From assembly GCA_003427395.1 (NCBI GenBank), contig BFEA01000312.1, positions 721,348 through 748,175 on the forward strand: a stretch of DNA of 26,828 bases, written 5' to 3'. Below are positions 17,263-26,828 of this stretch, one piece after another. Within the stretch, counting starts at the first letter, position 1, and every line of letters starts with the position of its first letter. The stretch is from Chara braunii (taxonomy: Eukaryota; Streptophyta; Charophyceae; Charales; Characeae). Made by a program: the position numbers and the translations under genes. Below the pieces are notes generated by a model. The model was not told the origin of the DNA and did not search any database. It worked only from the letters and a program-made list of their open reading frames with translations.

Positions 17263-18680
17263 TCCCCTGAGAATGGGACCTGCTGAGAACAAACTGAGAT
17301 CATCGATAAAGTTCCACTTCATCTAAATTCACTGAGACTGAGAATCGAACTCACTGGAATCGAGGTCACTGAGACCAAACTGAGAACTGAGTTGATGCTC
17401 TCCCTGAGAGCTGCACTCAAATAACTGAAATCAGATCTGAACCGAACTTGCTGAAAACTGAATTGAACTTGAAAAAAAATAAAATGAAACTGGTCTCACT
17501 GAACTTACTGAAATCGAACTGAACTTGAAGAAAAACCAGGGTGACTTTACTGAGTCCAAAGTGAGCTTGCTGAAATTGATCTGATTTCTTTGAGTATGAA
17601 GTGAACTCACTGATACTGATCTGATCTCTTTGAATTTGAAATGAATTCACTGAAATAGATCTGAGTCCACTGATGCTGCCCTGAGAATTTAGCTGAAACT
17701 TTCTTTGGGAACTGCACTTGGGTCTGAACTCATAATTGAACTGAGTATGCTATGCAAATCGTACCCACATCTGAAGAGAACTGAACTGAGCCTGCATAGA
17801 GAATTGAGACTGAACTCGCTGAAACAAAGAATTGAACTCACAGGGGTTGATCTGAGCTTTTACTGAGATTGAAGTGTTCTTATAGAGTCTGAGATGAACT
17901 CACTCAAACTGATCTGAACTTTTTGAGAGGAGACTTAAATCTCTGAGCCTGGTCTCAACTGAAATACACACTCCAAACTGATCATCTTTTACTTGAAACT
18001 GAACTGAGTTGGTATGAAGTCTCGACTGAGAAACTGAACTGAGTTGGTATGAAGTCTCGACTAAGAAACTGAACAGAATATTGGATCTAAAACCCGACTT
18101 GAATCCGGACTGAAACTTGTCTTGAAACTGAACCCAAAGCAGGAGTCGGAATTGAACTTGAACGATACTGATCTTAAAACTGAAACCTCAACTGAACTCG
18201 AGTGAGATTCGAAACAGAGTTTGAAGCTGTTTAAGGAGAAACTTGCTGCTAAACGGGAGCTATGAGCCACACTGAAGGAATAAGTTGGGCGCAGCCTAGT
18301 CTGATCTGAGTTGACCCGGGCTAATCCGGCCTACTCTGGTCAGACCTGATCCTGCCCCGTCTGGTCTGCTCCTGCCCAGTCTCTGGTCCGATTCGTTCTG
18401 GTCTGGACTGATCTGAGTCTGGTCTCATGCGAACTGATCCTGACCCAGTCTGAACTGATCCCACCCGGTCTGATCCGGTCTCGTATGGTCCGATCTGATT
18501 GGATCTGATGGGGCCTGGACTGGATTGAACTCATCTGGTCCGATCTGCCATGACCCAGTCTGGTCCGTACCGAACGGGTCTAAACTGGTCCGAATCTGAA
18601 CTGGTTCTGAACTGGTCTGACCCTGATCTGGGTCTGAACAGGTTTGATCAAATTAGGTCTGGCCCGTTGCCGAGCCAGCG
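17263..18680. repeat. CTGA/ACTGA-rich degenerate low-complexity tract
   Basis: About 1.4 kb dominated by CTGA, GAACT and CTGAACTGA words. The first kilobase is A-rich (ACTGAACTTGAA) and the last 400 bases are C/G-rich (TCTGGTCCGATCTGA). It includes an exact 35-bp tandem duplication at 18001 and 18036. It looks like an old satellite or expanded simple repeat. Open frames inside it are by-products. Confidence 0.75.
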
Positions 18681-19480
18681 ACTGTTGAATCTGGATTAGT
18701 TTAGTGACACTGATTTTGAGCCTGTTGAAAGCGGGGCAGACCTGCCGAGCCCAGGCCCATTCAACAATTTTGATCCTGATTCTCAGCTCTGCAAAACGTT
18801 GAGTCTTGGCCCTGAGCTCAAGGCTGGCTCTCTAGCCGCCTGCCTGAGCTCAAGTCTGCGGGCTTCCGAGTCTGAGTCCACAAGCTTCCTGCCGCTCGCA
18901 TGAGTTTGAGTCCCAACTTCCTGTTGCTGTAGCTATCGAGGGTTTCCGGGCATCGTGGTTTATTTTATTTTATNTTTGTTTTACCCGACACCTGAGGACT
19001 GGTGACTTTGGATGCCTTATGCAAACAGAACACATCCCAGTGAGTAAGAAACACTTCCCTAATTGAGCTCAGAAATCTGTGTACTGTAGGCCGCAGTTTG
19101 CTAAGCTTTGAGTACTTTCTTCTTTTAGAAAGAGCCTTGCGAGGTTGAGTGTCTGTGTACCGGAGAATGCTTACCAGGCCACTTCACACTGAGGATTACT
19201 GGTGCCTTCAATGGTTATCAATGAGCCCGAGCCAACAACCCAATCTCACTCTTCTGTTCATGCTGTTCCGGTTCCCGCATAGTGTCTGGCCTTAGTCTGT
19301 TTCTCAGTGCCCGATATCTGTTCTTGCCCAAAGTGACACTCTGGTTACTGCACAGAACCGTACGCGTGTCTAGGCCCTGCCCGGTGCTTGAAACATGGAT
19401 TCAATCTGAATTCAGAGTCTGAACTCAATCAGAACGACAGCTTGACTACCATATATGCTTAACTCCTATCAGAAAATGAA
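18681..19480. other. Flank without recognisable genes
   Basis: Mixed sequence with residual CTGAG words, and one N at 18974. No gene or RNA recognised. Confidence 0.35.
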
Positions 19481-19484
19481 CCTG

Positions 19485-19575
19485 AGCCTGGCCACAACAT
19501 ATATCTCAGTCTGATTGGAAAACAATGGGTGAGCCCAGTCAAAAACATATCTCTCAGTCTGATTGGAAGGCGAGT
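19485..19575. repeat. Short tandem duplication
   Basis: TCTCAGTCTGATTGGAA appears twice about 50 bases apart (near 19503 and 19552), each preceded by ACATAT. It is a small local duplication. Confidence 0.6.
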
Positions 19576-19959
19576 CAAAGTCTGTTTTAAGAGTGAAACT
19601 CAAGACCAGCTGAATTGTGTGAGCATGTGCTCCGAATCTGGCTTGAGTCTATTTCGAATGTCAAACTTGAGATCAACCTGAACATAAGTGCTGAATCCGG
19701 AGTAAACTCGTTGAGAAACTTTTTCCAGGCCGTATTCTGTTCGTACAGATTATATTTCCATGTAGTGTCATGTCTTGTTTGCTGCAAAGAGTTCGTTCTT
19801 GACTCTGCCTTAGTCCTCCCACCTGTTCACTTCTCAAACTAGCTACATCTAGCTCACTGTGATGAATCTGCCTCTCATTGAGTTGTCAAGCTTCCTTAGT
19901 TGGAAATTCATTCTCAGATCTGTCCGTGCTCATGTCTTAATTGCTACGTCAGGACTAGA

Positions 19960-20232
19960 TGCCCCCTGTTCAAATAGAACACGGGGTGCGGCCTGGTGTA
20001 GCCCCAGTTCATATACAATACAGGGGTGGAGTCTGCGCACTTCCTGTTCGAATACAGCACAAGGGTGCAGTCTGTGCACTCCCTGTTCAAATACAGCACA
20101 GGGGTGCAGTCTGTGCACTTCCTGTTCGAATNTCGAATACAGCACAAGGGTGCAGTCTGTGCACTCCCTGTTCAAATACAGCACAGGGGTGCAGTCTGTG
20201 CACTCCCTGTTCAAATACAGCACAGGGTTGCA
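19960..20232. repeat. 39-bp minisatellite, about seven copies
   Basis: GGGTG in a common context recurs at 19984, 20024, 20063, 20102, 20148, 20187 and 20225. The spacing is 39-40 apart from one interval with 7 extra bases that include an N. The core reads CTGTTCAAATACAGCACAGG then GTGCAGTCTGTGCACTCC. Because 39 is 13 codons and the unit lacks stops, long frames are open on both strands. I do not regard them as genes. Confidence 0.9.
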
Positions 20233-21420
20233 CCAAGCATGTGGTAGTAAACCAGAAACCGCAAACCCGAGAAATTCACTCGTACGCTGTAATTTTTCAT
20301 TATGTCTACATCTCGGTAAGTTGAAAATCTGAACGGTCAAAGCGAAGCCTATCATGTCCCCATTAACTGTACGAAGTCTGATCTGTAATGCGCAGTCACA
20401 ATTGTGAAATCTAACTATGAGTTATCCCTTATCTCAAACTTTCATGCGGAAATCAATTATATTTTTTTTACGACTCGGGTCAAAAAGAAATCCTTACCCG
20501 TTGCACAGTCTGTTGAATTCGGCTCAGCAAACTACTGAACAAGGTCTGCTGAGTTCATTCAGTTGAGANGAGTCCAGTTGAATTTGAGCTCTTAAGTTTT
20601 GCGGAACAGAGTCTGTTGGGATTAGCTAACATTCCCATCATGAGGCTGAATAGTGGCAACTACTGGGATTTTGTACCACAACAAAGTACGGTGCTCAAGC
20701 AGTCGAGTTCCCTGGGCATGGCTCACAACCCCACTTTAGAAACAAATGCTCCGTCTCTATAAACTTTAATGCCAACCTCTCATGCTCATGATGGGAGACT
20801 GTTTCTTCGAAGCAACATGCTCGGCGTTCGCGAAAATGGTTGGGATCGTAATGCTGGACTGGGAAAGGCAGCTTCTGAAGTTTCTGATAAACATACTAGC
20901 AGAAATGGAATTTTCCTCGTTAGAGAGTGGAACGGTCGTAGAGTTTATACCAAAATCAGCAGCGGGGTCGCCCCCACTCCGTCATTTCGCCATGCTAGTT
21001 GACTAGCGAAGAACCCCTCTTTTGTCCTACCTTCCTCTCTTCTTACCTTTCCCTCATCTTCACTCAAGTCTCCTTTTATACCAAAAAAGGGGGAATAGTT
21101 CAACTTGGGTGGTTGAGCCAGAAACCAGCTCACGAAACTGAGAAATGCCAATCTTGGAACTTTCGTAATACGGTTCACTTTCAAATTGTCTCCGGCTCAC
21201 ACTCGATAAGGACCATTCTCCCCATCAGATTGAAGAGTATCTGCGTTCGGGGCTCGTGATGGGAGCATGTCTCCCCCGAAAACGTAATCCTCGAAGGCAT
21301 GGTTGAATTTCATGGAGAATAACAGCAATCTTAGTGCTGTGCCCGGGAGGGGCATTTTTGGAATTTGCATGAAACCCAACGGCAAGCACGAAATTTACTT
21401 CTTTTAAGAAGGAAATGGCC
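20233..21420. other. Flank without a supported gene
   Basis: Mixed sequence, with an N at 20569. Two overlapping frames at 20769-21006 follow a TATAAA-like word (20759). They are open for about 75 codons each, but I cannot choose between them and neither shows a motif. A pyrimidine-rich tract lies at about 21010-21070. Confidence 0.3.
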
Positions 21421-21701
21421 ACTAGTATTAGATCTAGATCAGTGGCCGCGATAGCTACTGCGCCCCTATCTCACCACGCTGTCTGCCCTGTGAAGAAATG
21501 TCCATTTTCTTCTACCTCCCTCTCTCTTCCTGTTTTCTTTTCGATTCATCCTTTCTTCCGCTATCTCACCGTTTTTCTCCTCTTTCGGCTCACACTATTA
21601 CGCCCGCCTCTTCTCTTTTCGTAGGTACAGTCCATTGGATGATTCTGATGCACAGCTCAGCCCAGGTTCATTCATCTGCTAGTTTTTGTGAACGTATGAC
21701 A

Positions 21702-21733
21702 CTCTCTCTCCCTCTCTCTCCCTCTCTCTCTCG
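21702..21733. repeat. (CT)n microsatellite
   Basis: CTCTCT runs with a few C interruptions. A second similar tract lies at 23091-23110. Confidence 0.9.
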
Positions 21734-22202
21734 CTCCTACTCTTCAGACGTGAATCTGGATCGGGAGAGAGCCCAGGTTCAAACCTTTTGCACCCCCGAG
21801 CTAGCAGCGAGCTTGTTCCACAGCCTGATTACCAATCAAGAGAGTTAAAAGAATTAGCATTAAGCAAGAGCGTGGAGAAATACAATCACGCCATATTTCT
21901 AGTGTTCCCTACATGGCGGCTTTTAATAATGCTCACCAGATCAGTAGAGTAGAATGGTCTCCCGCTAGGATATTTAAAGACATGTTGTCCGTGGCAAGCT
22001 ACTCGATCACTTGTCAATGGAATGAACCCTCAACTAGAACATGGAAAGATACATCATCGTGTTCTTACCTTCTGCACCCTGTCGCACTGCGCGTCACTCA
22101 CCAGATCAGTGAAATGAGAATGAACCTGCCACTGGAGCACGAAAGTATTCATCACCACATCCTTTCCCTCCGGTGCACTCCAAGTCTGCCGTTCGTCCCA
22201 AA

Positions 22203-22400
22203 ATGAAAGGAATCTTCAGCAAGATCATAGACAGGTACGCTGCCTTATTTTTTGTCTTCAGTGCACCAGGCTACCGGGAGCGCTGCGCCCTGGCAGCATC
22301 AATCATCAATGCCATGCGCGCAGGAAAACTGCACGCAGCAAGGAAAGTAGCACGCGCGCGCTCGACGATTGCGCGCGATTGGGTGCGCGCCCTGAACTGA
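22203..22400 (+). CDS. Possible small ORF, Ala/Arg-rich
   Basis: 65 residues from ATG 22203, with a hydrophobic start (IDRYAALFFVFSAPGY) and an Arg/Ala-rich amphipathic second half (INAMRAGKLHAARKVARARS). It ends at the base of the hairpin at 22394. The second half arises from a GCGCGC-rich stretch. No family is recognised, and chance is quite possible. Confidence 0.2.
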   Translation: MKGIFSKIIDRYAALFFVFSAPGYRERCALAASIINAMRAGKLHAARKVARARSTIARDWVRALN

Positions 22401-22456
22401 AAATTGGACCACCGGTGGTCTATGTCGAGGAGCTGAGGTGGTCCAAATTTCAGATC
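22394..22456. repeat. 20-bp imperfect inverted repeat (hairpin)
   Basis: GAACTGAAAATTGGACCACC (22394-22413) and GGTGGTCCAAATTTCAGATC (22437-22456) pair with 2 mismatches around a 23-base loop. It could be a folded non-coding RNA, a cruciform, or the ends of a very small inverted-repeat element. Confidence 0.75.
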
Positions 22457-22935
22457 AAATGGTCCAGTGGATCATGAGATATCGAAGATTTATGGCGCGC
22501 CATGAAATTCGAGTGTGTCGGGCGATGAGAACGACGAGGGCAGGAACATCTGGATACTAATTCCTTGCAGCATATGGTGGCATGATTGGAGATGACCCTT
22601 CCACTAGAATATGGAAAGTCACAGCGTCAAATTATTCTCCTCTGGCGCTGCACCAGCATCAGTTAATCTCTCCCAAACCCGTTTTGCCCGCTACTACCCC
22701 GCCAGTAGCTGCAGATGAACTTCCCCTGATCTCTTTCAGTCAAATGAATCCGTTCACTCTTGGGACCAAGTGCGTTGATTTATAGGAACAGGAAACTGAC
22801 CCTCTCTCACACTAGCCTTCACCCTCTCTCCCATCTCTCCTGCAATAACGAGTTTGTGCCTCCTGGCCAGGTCATCTAGATGGCTAACGAGTAGGATGCG
22901 TCTGGCCTCACCGCTGAGCCAAGTACATATCATTA

Positions 22936-22977
<42 letters not shown>
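22936..22977. repeat. (TAA)n microsatellite
   Basis: About 14 trinucleotide units. Confidence 0.97.
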
Positions 22978-23390
22978 TGTAATAAATCAGATCTACAGGC
23001 GCTGCCCTCACAGCTTCTTACCCCTCTCACTCTCTCTATCAATACACCCACTCACTCATTCCAGGCGCACTCTCTCTCTCAGACAGTGCACCCTCTCTCT
23101 CTCTCTCTCTTTCCCTCTTTCCTCTCTTCCATTCACACCTACGCAACTTCTTTTGCTCGCACACTGCTGCCTGGTTCACTCCGACTGCGTCCAGCATGTA
23201 CCTGGACATGGCCAGATACAGTTGTTCTGTCGAAGAGAGCGAAGGGGGAATGAACTTCCCGCTGGAATACGATCAGTTACAGACTTCAGTCCATGTCTTC
23301 AGAAAGGACGGACTTCTCGCTTGGACATGACCCAATACGCCCGCTGGCAGTGCGCCTAACGGGAATAAACTTCCCACTAGAAAACGGCCT

Positions 23391-24260
23391 GATCCGCCAG
23401 CTTTGCCACGCGCAGTGCTGCGTTGTTTCTCCAGCTGTACTTCATGAGTGCTCGTACCCTGGCGTCACTTCACGCATCTGAAGATCAAATCACTAGATCA
23501 AACGCTTGAATGTACCTAGACTTGTTACACGGGCAGGTGCATGATTACAGAGAGCAGAAAACAATAAAAGGAAAATGGCCGCTCTGCAGTCCCGCTGGTT
23601 CGGATTTTTATGAGTCTAGTCTAGTTCTCTCCTAAAGTAGCTGTGCTCACCGTCTGCTGGATGGCTATCCCTCTCTCCTCTGAAAATGGGCGCTTTCGTG
23701 ACCAACGGAGGTGACTGTATTTATCATTATTGGGATGGCTGCTATCATCACCCACTGGAGTAGCTGCGGACATCATCAGCGGGTTACGAGATGGGGTTCG
23801 CCGCAGCTTGTTACAATGGCTATGAGTCGTATTAGCTGCNCTCGTCATCCGCGGATNGCCAGTGAAAGTTGCCTTTTCNCTGCTTGAGGGATGGCTTNCC
23901 TGAATNGCTTCTGCTTGCATGAGCCCTGCNTACATGTCGAGACTGACCCTCGAAAGTCAAACCCTGGTTCCTCTTGTAACTGCCAAGTGGTCGTTTCCCC
24001 TGGGCCGACAGCTGGCTGCTGTGCCCGTCAACACGTAGCACCTGAGCAAACGCATACACGTCCCTGGGACCTGGTGAGGGTTCTGTGTAAGTAGACCAGG
24101 CCCAGTGGTACTACCGCTGACGCTGAGTCCAGGTCCGATAGCCCCGCTGATGGAACCGGTTTCCAGGCCCAGCTGCAGAAATACAGCCCCGGCGGACACC
24201 CTCTGGTCTGGATCCAGGCCTGGCCAATGTGAGTACCGCCCCCACTTAGGTTTCTTGCAG
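23391..24260. other. Flank with scattered N, no supported gene
   Basis: Several single Ns between 23840 and 23930 show low assembly quality. Short open frames lack motifs. Confidence 0.35.
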
Positions 24261-24262
24261 TA

Positions 24263-24283
24263 TTATTTTATTTTATTTTATTT
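24263..24283. repeat. (TTTTA)n short tract
   Basis: Four units of TTTTA or a variant. A-rich runs follow at 24311-24320 and 24337-24350. Confidence 0.85.
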
Positions 24284-24863
24284 GTTGTCGAGGCTAATCG
24301 AGCCCTTCACAAAAAAAAAGTAGAAGTTTCATGAGCAAAAAAAAAATAAAATAATAACAAAATTAATAAAAGGGAAAAACACAGGGACATAATGATCTGA
24401 TATCACCGGATTACTCCAATTTAAAGCAAGGGTTCGATCCGGGCGCAGTCCCATCCCAACGCTTAGCTTTCTCCTCACCTTTATACATTTTTGTTTTCTT
24501 TTACTCCTTTTATTTTGTCCTTTTTCTTTTGACAGCGGCCACAGATCAGGGCTACTTATAGCCTGGCAGAAGTGCAACCGGCGCATAGTGGAAAATAATG
24601 CACTCTCTACCTCCGCGTCCCTGGTCACACCCAGTGACTATGACGACAGGTTCGTACACAGCACAGGCGGGGTACCCCTGGCACGTAATTGGCTCACAAA
24701 GATCTCCAGACCCATAACAGACGAAGTAGCAGGTCCTTGGGCGTCTAATCCGCAGGGGGTAACTGAGCAGGTCTTCGGGACATAGAGGAGGGTCTGGGCA
24801 CCGCACCCTCCGACAGCGCGCAATCATCCGAGAGAGGGGGAGAGAGAGAGAGGGAGGGCACGA

Positions 24864-25690
24864 GCGGTGTTCGGAGGAGGCGCTCGACTCTTCGAACTGC
24901 ACACGATCGTCTGAGAGGGAGCGAGAGAGAAGGTGTTCTACACTACGAACTACGAGCGATCACCTGAGAGGGAGAGGAAGAGAGAGAGAGGGCACGAGCG
25001 GTGTTTGGAGGAGGCGCTCGACTCTTCGAACTGCACGAAATCGTCTGAGAAGGAGCGATCTACACTACGAACTACGAGCGATCTCCTGAGAGAGGAAGAG
25101 AGAGAGAGGACACTAGCGGTGTTCGGAGGAGGCGCTTGACTCATCGAACTGCACGAGATCGTCTGAGAAGAAGCGTTCTACACTACGAACTACGAGCGAT
25201 CTCCTGGGGGAGGAAGAGAGAGAGAGGGCACTGGCGGTGTTCGGAGGAGGCGCTCGACTCATTGAACTGCACGCGATCGTCTGAAAGGGAGCGAGAGAGA
25301 AGAGGCGTTCTACACTACGAACTACGAGCGATCACCTGAGAGGGAGAGAGGGAGAGAGAGCGCACGAGCGGTGTTCGGAGGAGGCGCTCGACTCTTCCAA
25401 CTGCACGCGATCGTCCGAGAGGCGTTCTATACTACGAACTACGAGCGATGACCTGAGAGGGGGAGAGAGAGAGAGAGGGCACTGGTGGTGTTCGGAGGAG
25501 GCGCTCGACTCTTCAAACTGCACGTGATCGTCTGAAAGGGAGCGAGAGAGAAGAGGCGTTCTACACTACGAACTACGAGCGATCACCTTAGAGGAGAGAG
25601 AGAGAGAGAGGGGGCACGAGCGGTGTTTGGAGGGAGCGCTCGCCGCTACGAACTGCACGCGATCGTCTAGGAGAGAGAGAGAGAGAGGAG
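24864..25690. repeat. Tandem array, seven units of about 118 or 134 bp
   Basis: GCGGTGTTCGGAGG or a close variant starts at 24864, 24998, 25116, 25234, 25368, 25485 and 25620, giving spacings of 134, 118, 118, 134, 117 and 135. Each unit has two related halves, ACTCTTCGAACTGCACGCGA then TCGTCTGAGAGG, and ACACTACGAACTACGAGCGA then TCACCTGAGAGG, separated by GA-rich stretches. The length difference of about 16 bases comes from an extra GAGCGAGAGAGAAG-like piece. Frames read through it on both strands are by-products. Confidence 0.9.
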
Positions 25691-26762
25691 GAGAGGGTAC
25701 AAGTGAGGATAGGAGGCATTCGGGGAGGAGGACCGATACTACTGGTTGCGGCTTCGGTACTACCGGCTGCGCAAGCTCGGATAGAAGGCGGCTTCGACAC
25801 TGCGGGCTCTGAGATCATCCGAAAGGGGGAAAGAGGGAGAGCGAGGGGGAAGAGGCTTCACGCTCTCAGCTAGGCGCCGCTGTTTCGATCAGGGGGAGTG
25901 CCTCCCGCACTCTGTGCCGAGCTCCAAAAGCGCGACCAGCTGCCAGCTTGCCTCTTTTCGAATCAGTGGGAGCGGCTCACGCCCTCTGCAGCGGGCACTT
26001 TAAGTGTGACCAAAAATGCTGCTTCGGATCGGTGCGAGGGCCTCACGCTCTCGGTAGCAAGCAGCTTGAGTACGTTCGTCACGAGTGGGTCCTCGCTCTC
26101 TGTACCAGCCGGTGGGCACGCAGCGGAGTGGTGGTTTTGACTTGCTCGTGTGGTCGCGTGCATCCTCTCGAGCACGCTTCTGAGAACACCGCGCGATAGA
26201 AAGAGAGAGCCGGTGTTCCGTTTTCTACTGACGGGGGAATACTCGGAGAAGTCACTATTCACTAGGGGTTTCAGCTTTGCGCCTCTACTAGTCGGTCAGA
26301 TTCCGCTCAGCTCGTACTCGAGCTACAGCAGTCAGTTGAGTACGGGGGGGGGCGGGGGGGGGGGATCAGTACTCTGAATCAGTAAGAACTCGTTTGAGTG
26401 CGTGAAAGAGGGGTGCGAGCTTGTTTTTCTTTTGGTCTCTGAGAGTCGAGGTCATCGCTGGGGTACGGTTAAAAACTCGCTCTGGATTAGCTCGTGCTTG
26501 CTTGTGAGAACTTCGAACCATGGTCCGACCTTCTTAGAGTTGTACAGGCTCCTGGTCAACTTAGAAAGTATCTAGACTTGTGAGCAACCCTTAATCAAGC
26601 GGTCGAGCAAGTGGCCGCCTGATAGAGACTTCGACCAACGCTCAGTTTTCAATTAACGTGTCAGGCTCGTGGCCGCTCGGGAAAGCTGTGGTTTGCAGAC
26701 AGTGTCGAGCCCGTGAAGTGTTGTCTGTCCTCGTTACGGCTGTCTAGCTACGGGGCCAGCTG

Positions 26763-26765
<3 letters not shown>
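25691..26765. other. Right flank, no supported gene
   Basis: GC-rich mixed sequence with a G9-C-G11 run at 26344-26364. Short open frames on both strands show no motif. No similarity to the candidate LTR end at 720 was seen. Confidence 0.35.

Positions 26766-26828
<63 letters not shown>
26766..26828. repeat. (GA)n microsatellite at the right edge
   Basis: Pure GA to the end of the window, matching the left edge. Confidence 0.97.

Larger units (their letters stand above)
21932..23390. repeat. Dispersed short motif family, six copies
   Basis: Variants of GAATGAACTTCCCACTAGAA followed by TATGG or similar occur at 21952, 22021, 22118, 22590, 23248 and 23362, all on the same strand. Two copies are preceded by CTCACCAGATCAGT (21932 and 22097). 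They are irregularly spaced and diverged. I do not recognise the element. Confidence 0.5.

Noticed and set aside
19960-20232. CRISPR-like array
   Set aside because: The 39-bp units are directly adjacent with no unique spacers, and the context is eukaryotic.
19930-20355. 141-codon minus-strand frame and the 157-codon plus-strand frame
   Set aside because: Both are by-products of the 39-bp minisatellite, whose period is a multiple of three.
24370-24450. tRNA or tRNA-derived element suggested by GGTTCGATCC
   Set aside because: The B-box-like word is nearly complete and the ends pair partly, but the T-arm stem does not pair and no A box or D arm is visible.
24933-25523. Open frames in the right-hand array on both strands
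   Set aside because: They repeat the array units and are broken by the 118/134-bp length differences.

Overview
The window reads as nuclear DNA of a plant-lineage eukaryote. Three things point there: a Ty3/gypsy retrotransposon, a primer-binding site of the tRNA-Asp type common in plant gypsy elements, and a long low-complexity, minisatellite-rich flank. From memory, the pol protein resembles the many gypsy elements of charophyte algae such as Chara. This is a recollection and I could not search it. The window begins and ends in (GA)n tracts and holds a 15-base gap and scattered Ns, so it may be one small scaffold of a draft assembly.

Left part (about 268-16,300, all plus strand, purine-rich): a decayed but long retroelement. 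A primer-binding site lies at 724-741. About 7 kb of accessory reading frames follow (1,256-7,774), placed upstream of gag. Next come gag with a CCHC knuckle (about 7,875-9,870), protease (9,859-10,692), reverse transcriptase (10,716-11,760), RNase H (11,773-12,400) and integrase (12,400-13,889). A purine tract at 13,965-13,983 is followed directly by 62-63 bp tandem repeats, then by uncharacterised sequence with a remnant ORF and TATA-like and AATAAA signals up to about 16,300. By eye I could not match a 5' LTR to a 3' LTR.

The most interesting part is the accessory block. Reading across frame breaks, most of its ORFs look like divergent paralogs of one unrecognised protein family. The family has an N-terminal strand-rich domain with a 'xIFLsxExW' type motif. 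Its C-terminal helical domain carries an 'EERVVxLLxRxRxxGL' helix and a 'LHxLxTWCLxxP'-like motif. Genes A, B, C, D and E appear two-domain, G looks N-domain only, and S1, S2 and a remnant S3 form a recently duplicated subgroup. ORF1 shares only a C-terminal signature. Several neighbours are joined by exact ATGA stop/start overlaps, as in termination-reinitiation systems. Gene C carries a 217-bp AT-rich segment bounded by GT and AG whose removal keeps the reading frame.

Right part (about 16,400-26,828): no convincing genes. It holds an 80-bp dimeric repeat, a 1.4-kb CTGA-rich degenerate tract, a 39-bp minisatellite, a dispersed short motif family, a 20-bp imperfect hairpin, a (TAA)n tract, and a seven-unit array with 118/134-bp spacing made of two related half-units.

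The retroelement is probably dead: gag, pol and most accessory genes carry nonsense codons or single-base frameshifts. All homology statements come from reading by eye.
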